Assembly (NCBI GenBank): GCA_027605045.1
Contig: JAQFWX010000035.1
Location: forward strand, 1-64,000
Length of the DNA: 64,000 bases
Source: Phallus indusiatus
Lineage: Eukaryota; Basidiomycota; Agaricomycetes; Phallales; Phallaceae
Direction of reading: 5' to 3'
Shown here in pieces: positions 1 to 8,830 of this stretch. A program made the position numbers and the translations under genes. How positions within the stretch are numbered: position 1 is the stretch's first letter; each line of letters starts with the position of its first letter. Below the pieces are notes generated by a model, which did no database searches, had not been told where the DNA came from, and was given only the letters and a program-made list of their open reading frames with translations.

Positions 1-2037
1 TTTCTTGCACTACTAAAGGAACGTCAGGCTCAGGGGAGACACTTGATCATTGTTCCGTATGTTTCTTTGCGCTTTCACAGTTAGCATTACATATAATGAT
101 CACTTGCAGTTCTTCCACGCTAGAAAACTGGTTGCGCGAGTTCGATCGTTTTGCGCCCTCCGTCAATGTTCAAGCCTACTATGGTTCGCAAAAGGAACGT
201 GAGGGCCTCCGATTCGAATTGAGAAACAAATCTTGGGATGTTCTCGTGACCACGTACAATCTTGCTCAAGGCGATGAGCGCGATCGGAAGTTTTTCCGGA
301 AGTTCGAATGGATTGTAAGATCGCTTTTTTGGTCATCGTTATGAACGAATCTTATTCTTTTTTAACATTAGTGTTGTATATTCGATGAGGGTCATGTTTT
401 GAAAAACTTCGAATCTCAGCGATATGGACAATTAATGAAAATCGAATCAAAGTGGCGTTTACTTCTTACTGGAACGCCTTTGCAGAATAATTTGCAGGAG
501 CTTGTGGTACGCTTTTTTCCTGATTTTTCAGATATCCAAAATTCCTTCCTCAGCACAAATACTGTAGTCATTAATGAACTTCATATTACCGGATCATTTT
601 AATGGGGTCGTTGATACTTTAAGGACAATTTTTAAAGTGAAAGCGGATAGACAGATTAGTCTCCTGGCGAGAGATAGGGTTACCCGAGCTAAGAAGATGA
701 TGGCCCCGTTCGTTTTACGACGGCGGAAGGACATGGTACGCCCTCACTTTTCTACAACTCTGAGAGAGTGTGTATTCCTTAATGACATAACCACCTTAGG
801 TCTTAAAAGATCTGCCTAAGAAGTCGGAACGCATCGAATGGTGCGATCTAACACCGTTACAAAAGTCTATTTATCGTGATACCATGCAGCGCTCTCGGAA
901 GGCTATTCTCGAACTCGCTCCTACCGAGTTGGAAGACAGCACGGAGAATAGTAAAGGAAAGAAGCGACCCCGTGAGACGAAGAAAGCCAAGGATACCTCG
1001 AACAATGTTTTAATGGATCTTCGAAAAGCCGCTTGCCATCCTATGCTATTTCGGCGGCTTTTCGACGATTCTACTCTCAAAGTCATGGCTAAACAGTGCA
1101 TGAAGGAACCGGAGTTTTGTGATAGCAACTACCAGTACATCGTTGAGGACATGGAGGTAATGACGGACGCGGAACTACAGTCGTTTAGTTTGAAATATAA
1201 GGTACAAAACTAGTCTCTCGATTCTGTAGTATTGTTGGCTCATGATAGTTTCGTAGTCGACTAGGAAGTTTGCTAAGGATGTCAAATGCTTTGAGGACGC
1301 TGGAAAGGTTTCGAGGCTGTTGTCGTTGTTGAAGGATTGCCAGGACCAAGGAAGAAGAGCCCTCATATTTTCACAGGTACGAAGAACTCTTCTTTCGGAA
1401 AGTTTAAGATAGCTTATCACGGTGTGGTACCAGTTCACACAAGTCCTCGATATCTTACAAGTCGTGTTGAAGAACAGGAAAATGAAATTTCTTGTTCTCA
1501 CCGGTTCTACTGCAGTTGATGTACGACAATCGTTGGTGGACGAGTTCAACGAAGATGAGACTATACCTGTTTTTCTCCTTTCCACCAAGGCGGGGGGTAT
1601 GGGTATCAACTTGACTGCGGCCAGCGTTGTCGTTCTTTTTGATCAAGACTTTAACCCGCATAATGATCGACAAGCTGCTGATCGGGCCTACAGAATTGGC
1701 CAGAAGCGAGATGTGGATGTCATCAAGCTGATCACCAAATCAACCATAGAGGCAAGTGGTTACTCTTTTGGTCATGCACGTTTCTAATGTAACGTAGGAG
1801 GATATGTATCGTCTCGGGCAGACAAAACTGGCACTAGACGAAGCTGTGGCAGGAGATGACACGGGCGACGGGCAGAGTGATGAAAAAGCCGAGAAGAAGA
1901 TGAGGACCTCCCTTTTGAGCGCTCTTCGAGAACAATTCGAAAGAGAGGAAGAGCAAGAAGGTACAAGTCGGGGTGATTCATCTGTAGCTGAAGCGGACGA
2001 GGACATGGGTACGGATGGAACCAAGGACAAGAGTTAA
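1..2037 (+). CDS. FUN30: Fun30/SMARCAD1-type SNF2 ATP-dependent chromatin remodeller (3' part)
   Basis: This is a nuclear SNF2-family ATPase of the Fun30/Etl1/SMARCAD1 branch, which acts in heterochromatin silencing and DNA end resection. The 5' part, with the Walker A motif and any CUE domain, lies outside the window. Exons read 1-56, 110-314, 372-506, 568-735, 800-1201, 1269-1376, 1434-1751 and 1798-2037, giving 543 residues in frame. Visible motifs in order are IVPSSTLENW (Ia), [10 protein letters not shown] (II, a DEGH box), [10 protein letters not shown] (III), ALIFSQFTQ (IV), [14 protein letters not shown] (V) and [11 protein letters not shown] (VI). A basic insert sits around 930-1000 and the C-terminal tail is acidic. 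The intron at 1752-1797 needs a GC donor (GCAAGT), which restores the usual [11 protein letters not shown] sequence after motif VI. The choice of Fun30 over INO80 or ISWI branches rests on family resemblance of motifs II-VI and on the short, acidic tail. Confidence 0.9.
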
Positions 2038-2126
2038 TGTAGATTTCTCAAATGGCTTTCTCTGTTTGTTTGTCGGAATGCATGCTGTGCTAAAAACCAT
2101 GGTATATAAATATTGAACTTAATATA

Positions 2127-2896
2127 CTAATTGAAGCCTGATTGGCTCCTCATAAGTTTATCTACTCCATTTCGAAAATACTCGTTGTCAATTCCATGTT
2201 CCTTCGAATCCATTTTCGACAGTGGGTTGCGAACCACGAATTCTATGAATGGCCCAGTATAGATTTGTCGTAGTAAGTATTGCATCGTTTCTATCTGTGG
2301 ATCTGTAAACAAGGCAAACTTGTATCCAGACACTGTTTCGAAAAGATGTAATTTATATGTTGACGTTCGATATGCCATGAAACGGTCATTGCTAATTAGG
2401 AACAGCGCTTTAGACATTCTGATGCTGGTGTGGCAGGGAAAACAAAGAGACGGACCCTCCTGATAACTTCTTTACCATCTGTCTTAAAGATGTGACTACA
2501 CCATAAACTAGTTTGGCCTCTTCATCGAAGGGTAAGGTATTTGACGCGCCGGGTGGATGTGGTGTCTCTGAAGTCTTTGGAGGAACGGGTAAGGGTGACG
2601 GCGGTGGAGGGGGTGTTACGGGAGACGCAGCAATAACGACGCCAGAAGATACATTAAGAGAACTCCGAGGATGTAGAAATGTGATAGTTTGGCCGTTGGT
2701 ATCGTGAGGACGAGGTGTAACTGCACGAGACACCGCAGGTAAAATGTTCCCTTCTGCGGCAGGTTTTAGTGGTTTTGTTCTATGCCAATCTTGGTAGAAA
2801 ACACAATTACAATGTCTAGAAGTCATTTAAGCCTATATTTGACAAAATAAACGCAGTTAATTACCTATCGTATATGTACAGGCTGTAAATCGTCAT
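2127..2896 (-). CDS. BET5: TRAPP complex subunit Bet5/TRAPPC1
   Basis: Bet5 is a longin-fold core subunit of the TRAPP complexes, the exchange factor for Rab GTPase Ypt1 in ER-to-Golgi traffic and autophagy. Exons on the minus strand are 2896-2865, 2815-2456 and 2391-2127, giving 218 residues. The first exon encodes MTIYSLYIYD and joins RHCNCVFYQDW, the normal longin start. The last exon carries STYKLHLFETVSGYKFALFT and YTGPFIEFVVRNPL, typical of TRAPPC1. Between DWHRTK and EEAKLVYG there is an insert of about 80 residues rich in proline and serine, so the protein is longer than the yeast and human proteins (about 159 and 145 residues). The second intron uses a weak GTCCGT donor; I chose it because it gives GGNDRFMAYR in frame. 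It is divergent from TRM112. Confidence 0.88.
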
Positions 2897-3036
2897 GACC
2901 GTAGGTGTGACTTTTGAGCTGTCACAGAATCCAGAGGTCTTTTTGCGAATAGTACATTGTGCGTTGCAGCGATCAACTTTCTACCTGGTGTATGCCAGCT
3001 TTCTGACTTTTAGTGACTATCACAATTGCAACAGAT
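2897..3036. promoter_or_regulatory. Shared divergent promoter of BET5 and TRM112
   Basis: Only 140 bp separate the two start codons, which face away from each other. Both genes are general housekeeping genes, so a bidirectional promoter is inferred from the spacing; I see no clear TATA box. Confidence 0.5.
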
Positions 3037-3608
3037 ATGCGGTTAATAACCCATCACGTGCTTGCATGTCATGCAAAAGGATGCACGTCGAATAATTTTC
3101 CTCTCAAGTTTTCCGAAGTGGAGGTCAAAACTTCAGAGGCAGAATTCAGCCCAGAGTTCATAAAAGGGTTTTACCCGAAAATCGAGTGGAATGCTTTGAT
3201 TGATACCGCGAAAGAGGTTTGTTATCCGATTCCTTTGTGCGCCATCTATTAAATTGTTGGACGTCTATGCAGTTTAGTGAAACATCGTTACCTCAAGAAC
3301 AACCTAATGTAGACGATTTGGACGAAGAAACAATGAAAAAGTTACATCACGTATTGATGGAGGTAAGTCTAGCTTTGTCGTTCGTGACAAAAGAAGCTGT
3401 GCTTGAACTCAATGTCGACTGCTGCAGATTTCCGTAACTGCAGGGAAGATGACTTGTCCGAATTGCGGGCATGTCTATCCCATTATGAGTGGGATCCCCA
3501 ACATGGTAAAAACGACTTTTTATCTTTTATGTTCAACTGTGTGATGACTGTTTTCTCGACTGTCTCTGCTGTTCTTCATAGCTTTTGGCGGAGCATGAGA
3601 TTGCATAG
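3037..3608 (+). CDS. TRM112: Multifunctional methyltransferase activator Trm112
   Basis: Trm112 is a small zinc-binding protein that stabilises and activates several methyltransferases for tRNA, rRNA and release factor eRF1 (Trm9, Trm11, Bud23 and Mtq2 in yeast). Exons 3037-3216, 3273-3362, 3428-3505 and 3582-3608 join to 124 residues, close to the usual length (125 human, 135 yeast). The start MRLITHHVLACH is the conserved family start. The four zinc ligands are visible: Cys11 and Cys16 in the N-terminal strand, and Cys100 and Cys103 in TCPNCGHVYPI. The conserved C-terminal signature SGIPNMLLAEHEIA is split by the last intron and restored exactly by splicing, which supports all three introns. 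Confidence 0.95.
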
Positions 3609-4013
3609 GATCAGCATGAAAATCAAATAAAGGAGATCTTCAATCTGCATTGTCTAGCTTTGTGATCCATCATTCTTTTTTCTCCCTTTGCTTTTGGCGC
3701 GAACAAACGAATTAACCTATGTATTGATATACACAATGATGCTTTATGAAAACTTTTGAAACATTAATAAAAGAGCAAGAAAGGACCCGAGTCCCTGCAC
3801 TGCCTCCGTCGGCTATTTTTGTACCACGACCCGACCCAGTTTGTCGTTCTGCTCCGCCGAGCTGTTTCTTAGATAAATTTCGCCACATTCAAAACTGTGT
3901 TGATCGACTTCAACGCTTTTTTTCTCTTTCTTCGTCGCCCTTCTCACCACCTGTCGCTCTAAACGCGACATACGACGCGTTTAATAAATCCCCTCTCCGC
4001 TTTCGCTACTGCA
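3609..4013 (+). promoter_or_regulatory. Upstream region of the Cds1-like kinase with E2F/MCB-like sites
   Basis: This 405-base gap holds the 3' end of TRM112 and the promoter of the checkpoint kinase. TTTTGGCGCGAA at 3692-3703 fits the E2F-type consensus TTTSSCGC, and ACGCGT at 3975-3980, 34 bases before the ATG, is a perfect MluI cell-cycle box bound by MBF-type factors in fungi. AAACGCG at 3961 is a partial second site. A role in G1/S transcription is inferred. Confidence 0.4.
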
Positions 4014-6596
4014 ATGGCCACTTTTGGTTTACGCGGACAAGAGTCACATTCATTCTCAAGCGTGGATCATTCCATCATTGGCAACGACCATCCCACTCCG
4101 CGTTAGTTCATATATATAAAGTCATGAATTATTTCATTGATTTTAGTTTCATTGCTGCTACTCTGTAATGTATAGTACAGTCAACCGAGTCGAGCTTCAG
4201 CATTCCAGCACAAGGAAACGATGAAGACGTTGAACCCACACAAGCTCAGAGCCAACAAAGACAAACGTCTTTTAGTTTCGATGAAAACGAACATCTTGTG
4301 GCGGTACTGACCTATTTAGGAGGACCTCCGAATCAACCAATTCAGGATCCTTTTGACTACGAGCTGAGGAAAGACCAGCGTGAGCGTAAATGGATTATTG
4401 GCAGAGGCAAAGAGTGCAACATTGTCGTTGAGAACAACCAAATCAGTAAGTTCTCACAATGGTTTGAGTTTTTTGTTGAGACATTAGTTTTTTCTGAACG
4501 TTTGTACAGGCACTAAGCATTGCACTTTGTCTTGGAACGGCAGAGTAGGCCAGCAATCCGAGATGACTCTCGAAGATACCTCAACGAACGGAACACAAAT
4601 TGACAACGTTTTCCTAAAACACGGTAAAACCATCCTAAAAAGCGGCGCATCAATTTCCTTAACAGGCTCTCGTATGTCGTTTTGTTTACACCACTCTGTT
4701 CCTGTCTAAACGTCTTCATCTAGGCTTCATTTACCGGGATATTGAAGGGTTTTCAGCCCGCACTGCCAGAACTGTTTGGGCAAAATATGATATCGGAGTG
4801 GAGTAAGCATGTCCCTTGTTTGACCGGTGCCCGTTCGAGATTTAACAATGGACCTACACGCGCAGATTAGGGAGAGGAGCATTCGCGAAGGTCAATGTAG
4901 GCGTTGAACGCGAGACTGGCCAAGAATATGCTATCAAAATCATCGACAAGAAAAGATTCTGGACTGTAGGAAAGGCTATTAAACGTGAAGTCGCGATCCT
5001 GAACGAACTATCCCAAGTTAGACATGTGAGAAATGATATTTTTAATAAATGAATCTAATAATATAACACTCACACTTTCTAGGAGCATATTGTTTCATTG
5101 TACGACTGCTTTGATGAGCCGGAATGTCTTTGTAAGTCTTTGCTTGGCGAAAAGCTTCTGCTGCTAAAGCTCTTTCTCATAGATCTTGTTTTTGAACGAC
5201 TCAATGGCGGTGATCTTTTGAGTTATATCCTTAAACATGGGCCTATCCGTATGTCTTTTCCAATAGCTTTTATTCCACCCCCTCCTTACATTTTTGAACG
5301 GGTTTCAGCGGAAGATAGAGTTCGTTGGATGGCTGCACAAATGTGCGAAGCTGTCGCCTATATCCACCTGAAAGACGTGGCACACAGAGACCTTAAACCC
5401 GAGAACGTTCTTTTAACTGAAGATACCGAGTGGCCTAAATGTAAAATCGCCGACTTTGGTTTAGCTAAAATCGTCGACGGTCAAACGCTTTTAACGACAA
5501 CATGTGGCACACCCGCATACCTGGCCCCTGAAGTTCCTTTACGACCTGATACCGCCCAGGCTTACGATTATAAAGTTGATAGCTGGAGCTTGGGTGTTAT
5601 TTTCTTTTCCATGTAAGGCTACTTTGGTTGCTTGTTCGATCAGCTGATGTCGTTAATTGATTCTTTTTCAGGCTGACACGAGCCTCTCCTTTTCTGGCAA
5701 ACTACGACCATAACAAACCCGAGAATGAACGGCTTGAGTATTTCCGGGTGCGGGTTGTTCAATGGGAATTGTTAACAAGTCAGCGTGTGAGCAAATCTTG
5801 TACGTCTTTTTCTTGATGGTTCGATATGAAGATCATGACTATAACTTTGATATTCTTTTCAACAGGTGTAGATTTTATTCGACGGCTTCTTCAAAACGAT
5901 CCCGTGAAGAGAAGCTCGGTTGAAAGCATGCTGGATCATGAATGGATTGCCCAATATGTTCCTCAGTACTCGAAAATCTTCCCGACGCCTCCGAGTGACT
6001 TGTCTCCACACTCTTCAACGGATCGGGATACTTTGGCATGTTCTCAAAGCTTCGAACATCTCAACCTCTCAGATGGTTTTACTATGGCGATCCCTGGATT
6101 AACGGCAATCGCTTCGAACACACTTGAGCCAACGCCGCCAGCCATTAACGTTGCAGTTCCAAGCTTTTCTTCTTCTTCTGACGCTTCGGTAACAGTCAAT
6201 ATGCCGGGTGCATATCCCAGGGGGCGAAATCCCCCGGTAGCTACGCTCCCCGCTATCGCTGAGGGTAATTCGGAGACTCTTTTACAAGAAACAGAGACGG
6301 GTGCGACGTTGACGCACAGGGATTATTATCTAGTAGCGGGTAGCTCGCCCCTTTCGTCGCTGAGTTCTGAAGAGGAGGAAGAGGAGGAGGAGACGACTGG
6401 TCCTCCGGGGCGCACGAACGCTGCCAACCGTCGTCAACCATTGAACCCCAACAAGAAACGTAGAGTCCGCTCTCCTTCACCTGATGCCATTCTTCCTAAA
6501 CCCAAACGCCCAACCGCAAAGGGTCGGTCTAAAACCACGACGAAGCCAACGGCCGTTCGGAAAAGCACTCGAACACGTTCGACCAAAGCGTTGTAA
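4014..6596 (+). CDS. CDS1: FHA-domain checkpoint kinase of the Cds1/Rad53/Chk2 family
   Basis: This serine/threonine kinase belongs to the DNA-damage and replication checkpoint family activated by ATM/ATR-type kinases. Ten exons (4014-4101, 4176-4445, 4510-4671, 4724-4802, 4866-5025, 5083-5131, 5183-5248, 5309-5612, 5672-5799, 5866-6596) give 678 residues. An FHA domain lies at about residues 75-175, with GRGKECNIV and the phosphothreonine-binding STNGTQID. The kinase domain runs from about 200 to 470 with LGRGAFAKV, AIKIIDKK, HRDLKPENVLL, DFGLAK and CGTPAYLAPE, so it looks catalytically intact. The C-terminal tail is low in complexity, with an acidic run and basic nuclear-localisation-like patches (NKKRRVRSP and later lysine/arginine stretches). 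The N-terminus has few SQ/TQ sites. There is one FHA domain, as in Cds1/Chk2 and unlike budding-yeast Rad53. Start chosen because exon 1 joins exon 2 in frame at an internal TATAG acceptor; an earlier start is possible. Confidence 0.87.
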
Positions 6597-6813
6597 TATT
6601 TCTAGTCTTGAATCTGTGTTTTTCTTTTCTTTTCTTTCTTTTGGTTAAATCGTTGCTCTTCTTCCTCTCCAGTTTTCTTTCTCTCGCTGTGCCGCTGTTT
6701 GCAAAGAAAAGAAAAACAAGAAACTCGTCCATCTAAATCGCCTAAAGAGGCGTCTCCCATAACAACAATGACAACAACAACATCAAGACTAGATCATTTA
6801 AAATACCATTATT

Positions 6814-7367
6814 TCAGTTATCTCCACTATCTTGTATATTATCGCATTCCATCAATCGAAATATAGTAATGTTTCTTATGTACTGCTTGGTCTCTTCAGT
6901 AACGGATGCTTTTTGTGATCGCCTTACAAATGCACTTGCTTGAAGTTCAACATCTTCTGCATCCGTATCTTGCTCGTTTCTTCCAACTGTGCCTGGCTGC
7001 AGATGGCCCAATTTTTTTGCGATGATTGCGATGATTTCTTGAAAACCCAACAGGAAAGGCAGTCCTTTGACTGTATAAATATTCTCCTTGGTCGGAGTTG
7101 GTCGCTCAATATCACAACAAAGTATTCTTCCGGTGTCATTGGCGATGTCTTCTACCTTGGTTTTCGCACCGACTTTTGATGATTTTTTCCGAATAATACC
7201 CTGCACGTGGTGAAGATAAATGGTTCTGTTCCATCATTCGAAGGTGTTCGCGATATGTCATCTTTATATGGGTTGCATTTACCGTTTGACGGGAGTTCAG
7301 CAAGGACGGGCCGCCGTAATTGTAGGTGATAAGTGGATGGAATAAGGTAACTGCAAATCATCTTCAA
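6814..7367 (-). pseudogene. Diverged or decayed tandem paralogue of the PH-like gene at 7966-8445
   Basis: The minus strand holds two overlapping open frames, 7367-7152 and 7206-6814. The second resembles the C-terminal half of the neighbouring gene: YTVKGLPFLLGF and the following helix, then a Glu/Asp-rich tail, line up with YVVKIKGDILRIGF and its tail, and LFGKNHQKSV lines up with LLGSNRKNSYV. The two halves are in different frames and the N-terminal half has little likeness left, so this is either a decayed copy or a copy with an intron I did not resolve. DNA similarity continues upstream (7396-7590 against 8636-8830). Confidence 0.35.
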
Positions 7368-7395
7368 AAAACTCTCTAGCTATATATATTTAGAA

Positions 7396-7590
7396 CAATT
7401 GACAGGAGAACGTCTCAAGTCATGTGCTTGTTGCCGCGAGGCTGTATTAGTGACTAGCCAGGGCCACACCACAAGCTGGCACTGATGCTGTAAAATCTCA
7501 GAGAAATCAGTGACTGCGCTCAAACCTGTGTCAATACACTGTTGCGTTTTAAACCGGAAACACGAGGACCTCTTCCGATAGGCAGTTTTT
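7396..7590. repeat. Upstream duplicated block, copy 1
   Basis: This block matches 8636-8830. Shared stretches include CAAGTCATGTGCTT followed by TTG.CGCG, CTAGC.AGGG, AATCAG.GACTGCGCTC-like sequence and CACGAGGACCTCT against TACGAGGACTTCT. The similarity extends the duplication from the coding part into the 5' flank. Confidence 0.55.
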
Positions 7591-7965
7591 GATTGTCGCT
7601 TCCGAAACTTATCGAGTCAAGTTTGACTCGGACATCTGTCTCTCAGGCTTTCTAAATGAGACCTGCTCCTTGTGAACTGGCAGGCGATATGCTTTTAAAA
7701 TGAGCCAAGTTTTCTCTACCAAAAGGCCCTTAAAGGTGTTGCATTTCGACGCGTCATCATCGTTTTCGTGCTCGGAGTTCTGCTCGGTGTGGATATCATT
7801 CAGTATCACCATAAGCTTGTATATAATTACATTCCATTAATTGAAATCAATGATGCTTCTTGTCTTTTTTTTTATCTACCGTCCGGGTTTCACACCAACG
7901 ACGTGACCGGTGAAAGAACTTATCTGAGTCGGAGACGTCTTCTTTGGCAACTTGAAGTTCTCGCG
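7591..7965. other. Spacer between the two PH-like copies
   Basis: This stretch is 3' of the intact PH-like gene and 5' of copy 1. The segment near 7810-7845 resembles 6828-6865, the sequence 3' of copy 1, so the duplicated unit includes the 3' flank. I see no gene. Confidence 0.4.
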
Positions 7966-8445
7966 TTACATCGACTCTGCAACTGCACCCGCATCCGCAT
8001 TCACACCTTCACCTTCGAGTTCTTTTCTGGAGGTTATGCTTGGATGCAAATATTCCAAAGCTCTCATGAACTTTGCGGGGTGTTCTACCGAGAACCCGAT
8101 GCGTAATATATCTCCTTTGATCTTGACAACATAGCTGTTTTTCCTGTTCGAACCCAACAAACCCCGAGACCAATCCCGAGCCCAAAGAATACCCGTCATG
8201 GATAGTCCTTCGATTTTTGCTCCTATCCAGCTCATCTCCGATGCCGGTGTAATATACAAGATGTCCGGGATAAGAATGTGCCGCGTAGGTTTCAGGAAAA
8301 GATAGTTGTGCAGTGTTAAGGTTTTTGTCTCTGGATTGACGTCGATAAATTTGTCAGAATAATGTCCTGCACTCGCGCGTGGCGATAATGGCTCAGTTTC
8401 ATCTTCATCATCTAAATCTGAACGTCGTGGCTGAGTGGCGCACAT
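7966..8445 (-). CDS. Small conserved fungal protein with a PH-like fold (function unknown)
   Basis: A single-exon gene of 159 residues. The start MCATQPRRSDLDDEDETEPL gives a short acidic leader, followed at about residues 30-135 by a compact region with KTLTLHNYLF, SEMSWIGAKIEG, WARDWSRGLLGSNRK, YVVKIKGD and HPAKFMRALEYL. The alternation of strands followed by one amphipathic helix resembles small PH-like proteins that I recall as conserved hypothetical proteins in fungi, but I cannot name a function. There is no signal peptide or membrane segment. The C-terminal tail is alanine- and glutamate-rich. A diverged copy lies immediately downstream at 6814-7367. Confidence 0.7.
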   Translation of the reverse strand: MCATQPRRSDLDDEDETEPLSPRASAGHYSDKFIDVNPETKTLTLHNYLFLKPTRHILIPDILYITPASEMSWIGAKIEGLSMTGILWARDWSRGLLGSNRKNSYVVKIKGDILRIGFSVEHPAKFMRALEYLHPSITSRKELEGEGVNADAGAVAESM

Positions 8446-8635
8446 GTCAGACGGTGACTTTATGACTTGCTAGCTTACCACCGCTGGATGGTTCACCAAG
8501 GACCAGTGACTCCTCAGCCTCCTGGTTCGAATGATTACTATGTCGCAACATGCCAACTGCGAGCGACAGGTGAGTGAGATAACTCAGTTATTGTGTTTAA
8601 CTTTTTCAAGAATCAAGAGTATTTATGTTATAAAC

Positions 8636-8830
8636 GAATTGATAGGAGAACAATGGACATTCCTAGCCTACACAAGTCATGTGCTTATTGACGCGGGTCT
8701 GGTACTGGCTAGCAGGGATCAGGGCATTCGGTGCAAATCAGCTGCTGCGCTCGGACTTGCGCCGAGATTTGCCAAAAACCACACGGAAGTACGAGGACTT
8801 CTCGGGTATCCGCCGGTTTTGGCCGTTGCT
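8636..8830. repeat. Upstream duplicated block, copy 2
   Basis: This is the 5' flank of the intact PH-like gene, similar to 7396-7590. Copy 2 contains an extra stretch of about 20 bases after GGAGAACAA compared with copy 1. Confidence 0.55.

Noticed and set aside
3746..4168. 140-codon frame overlapping the first exon of the checkpoint kinase
   Set aside because: It is in another frame and reads through the first intron; the kinase exon chain explains this DNA better.
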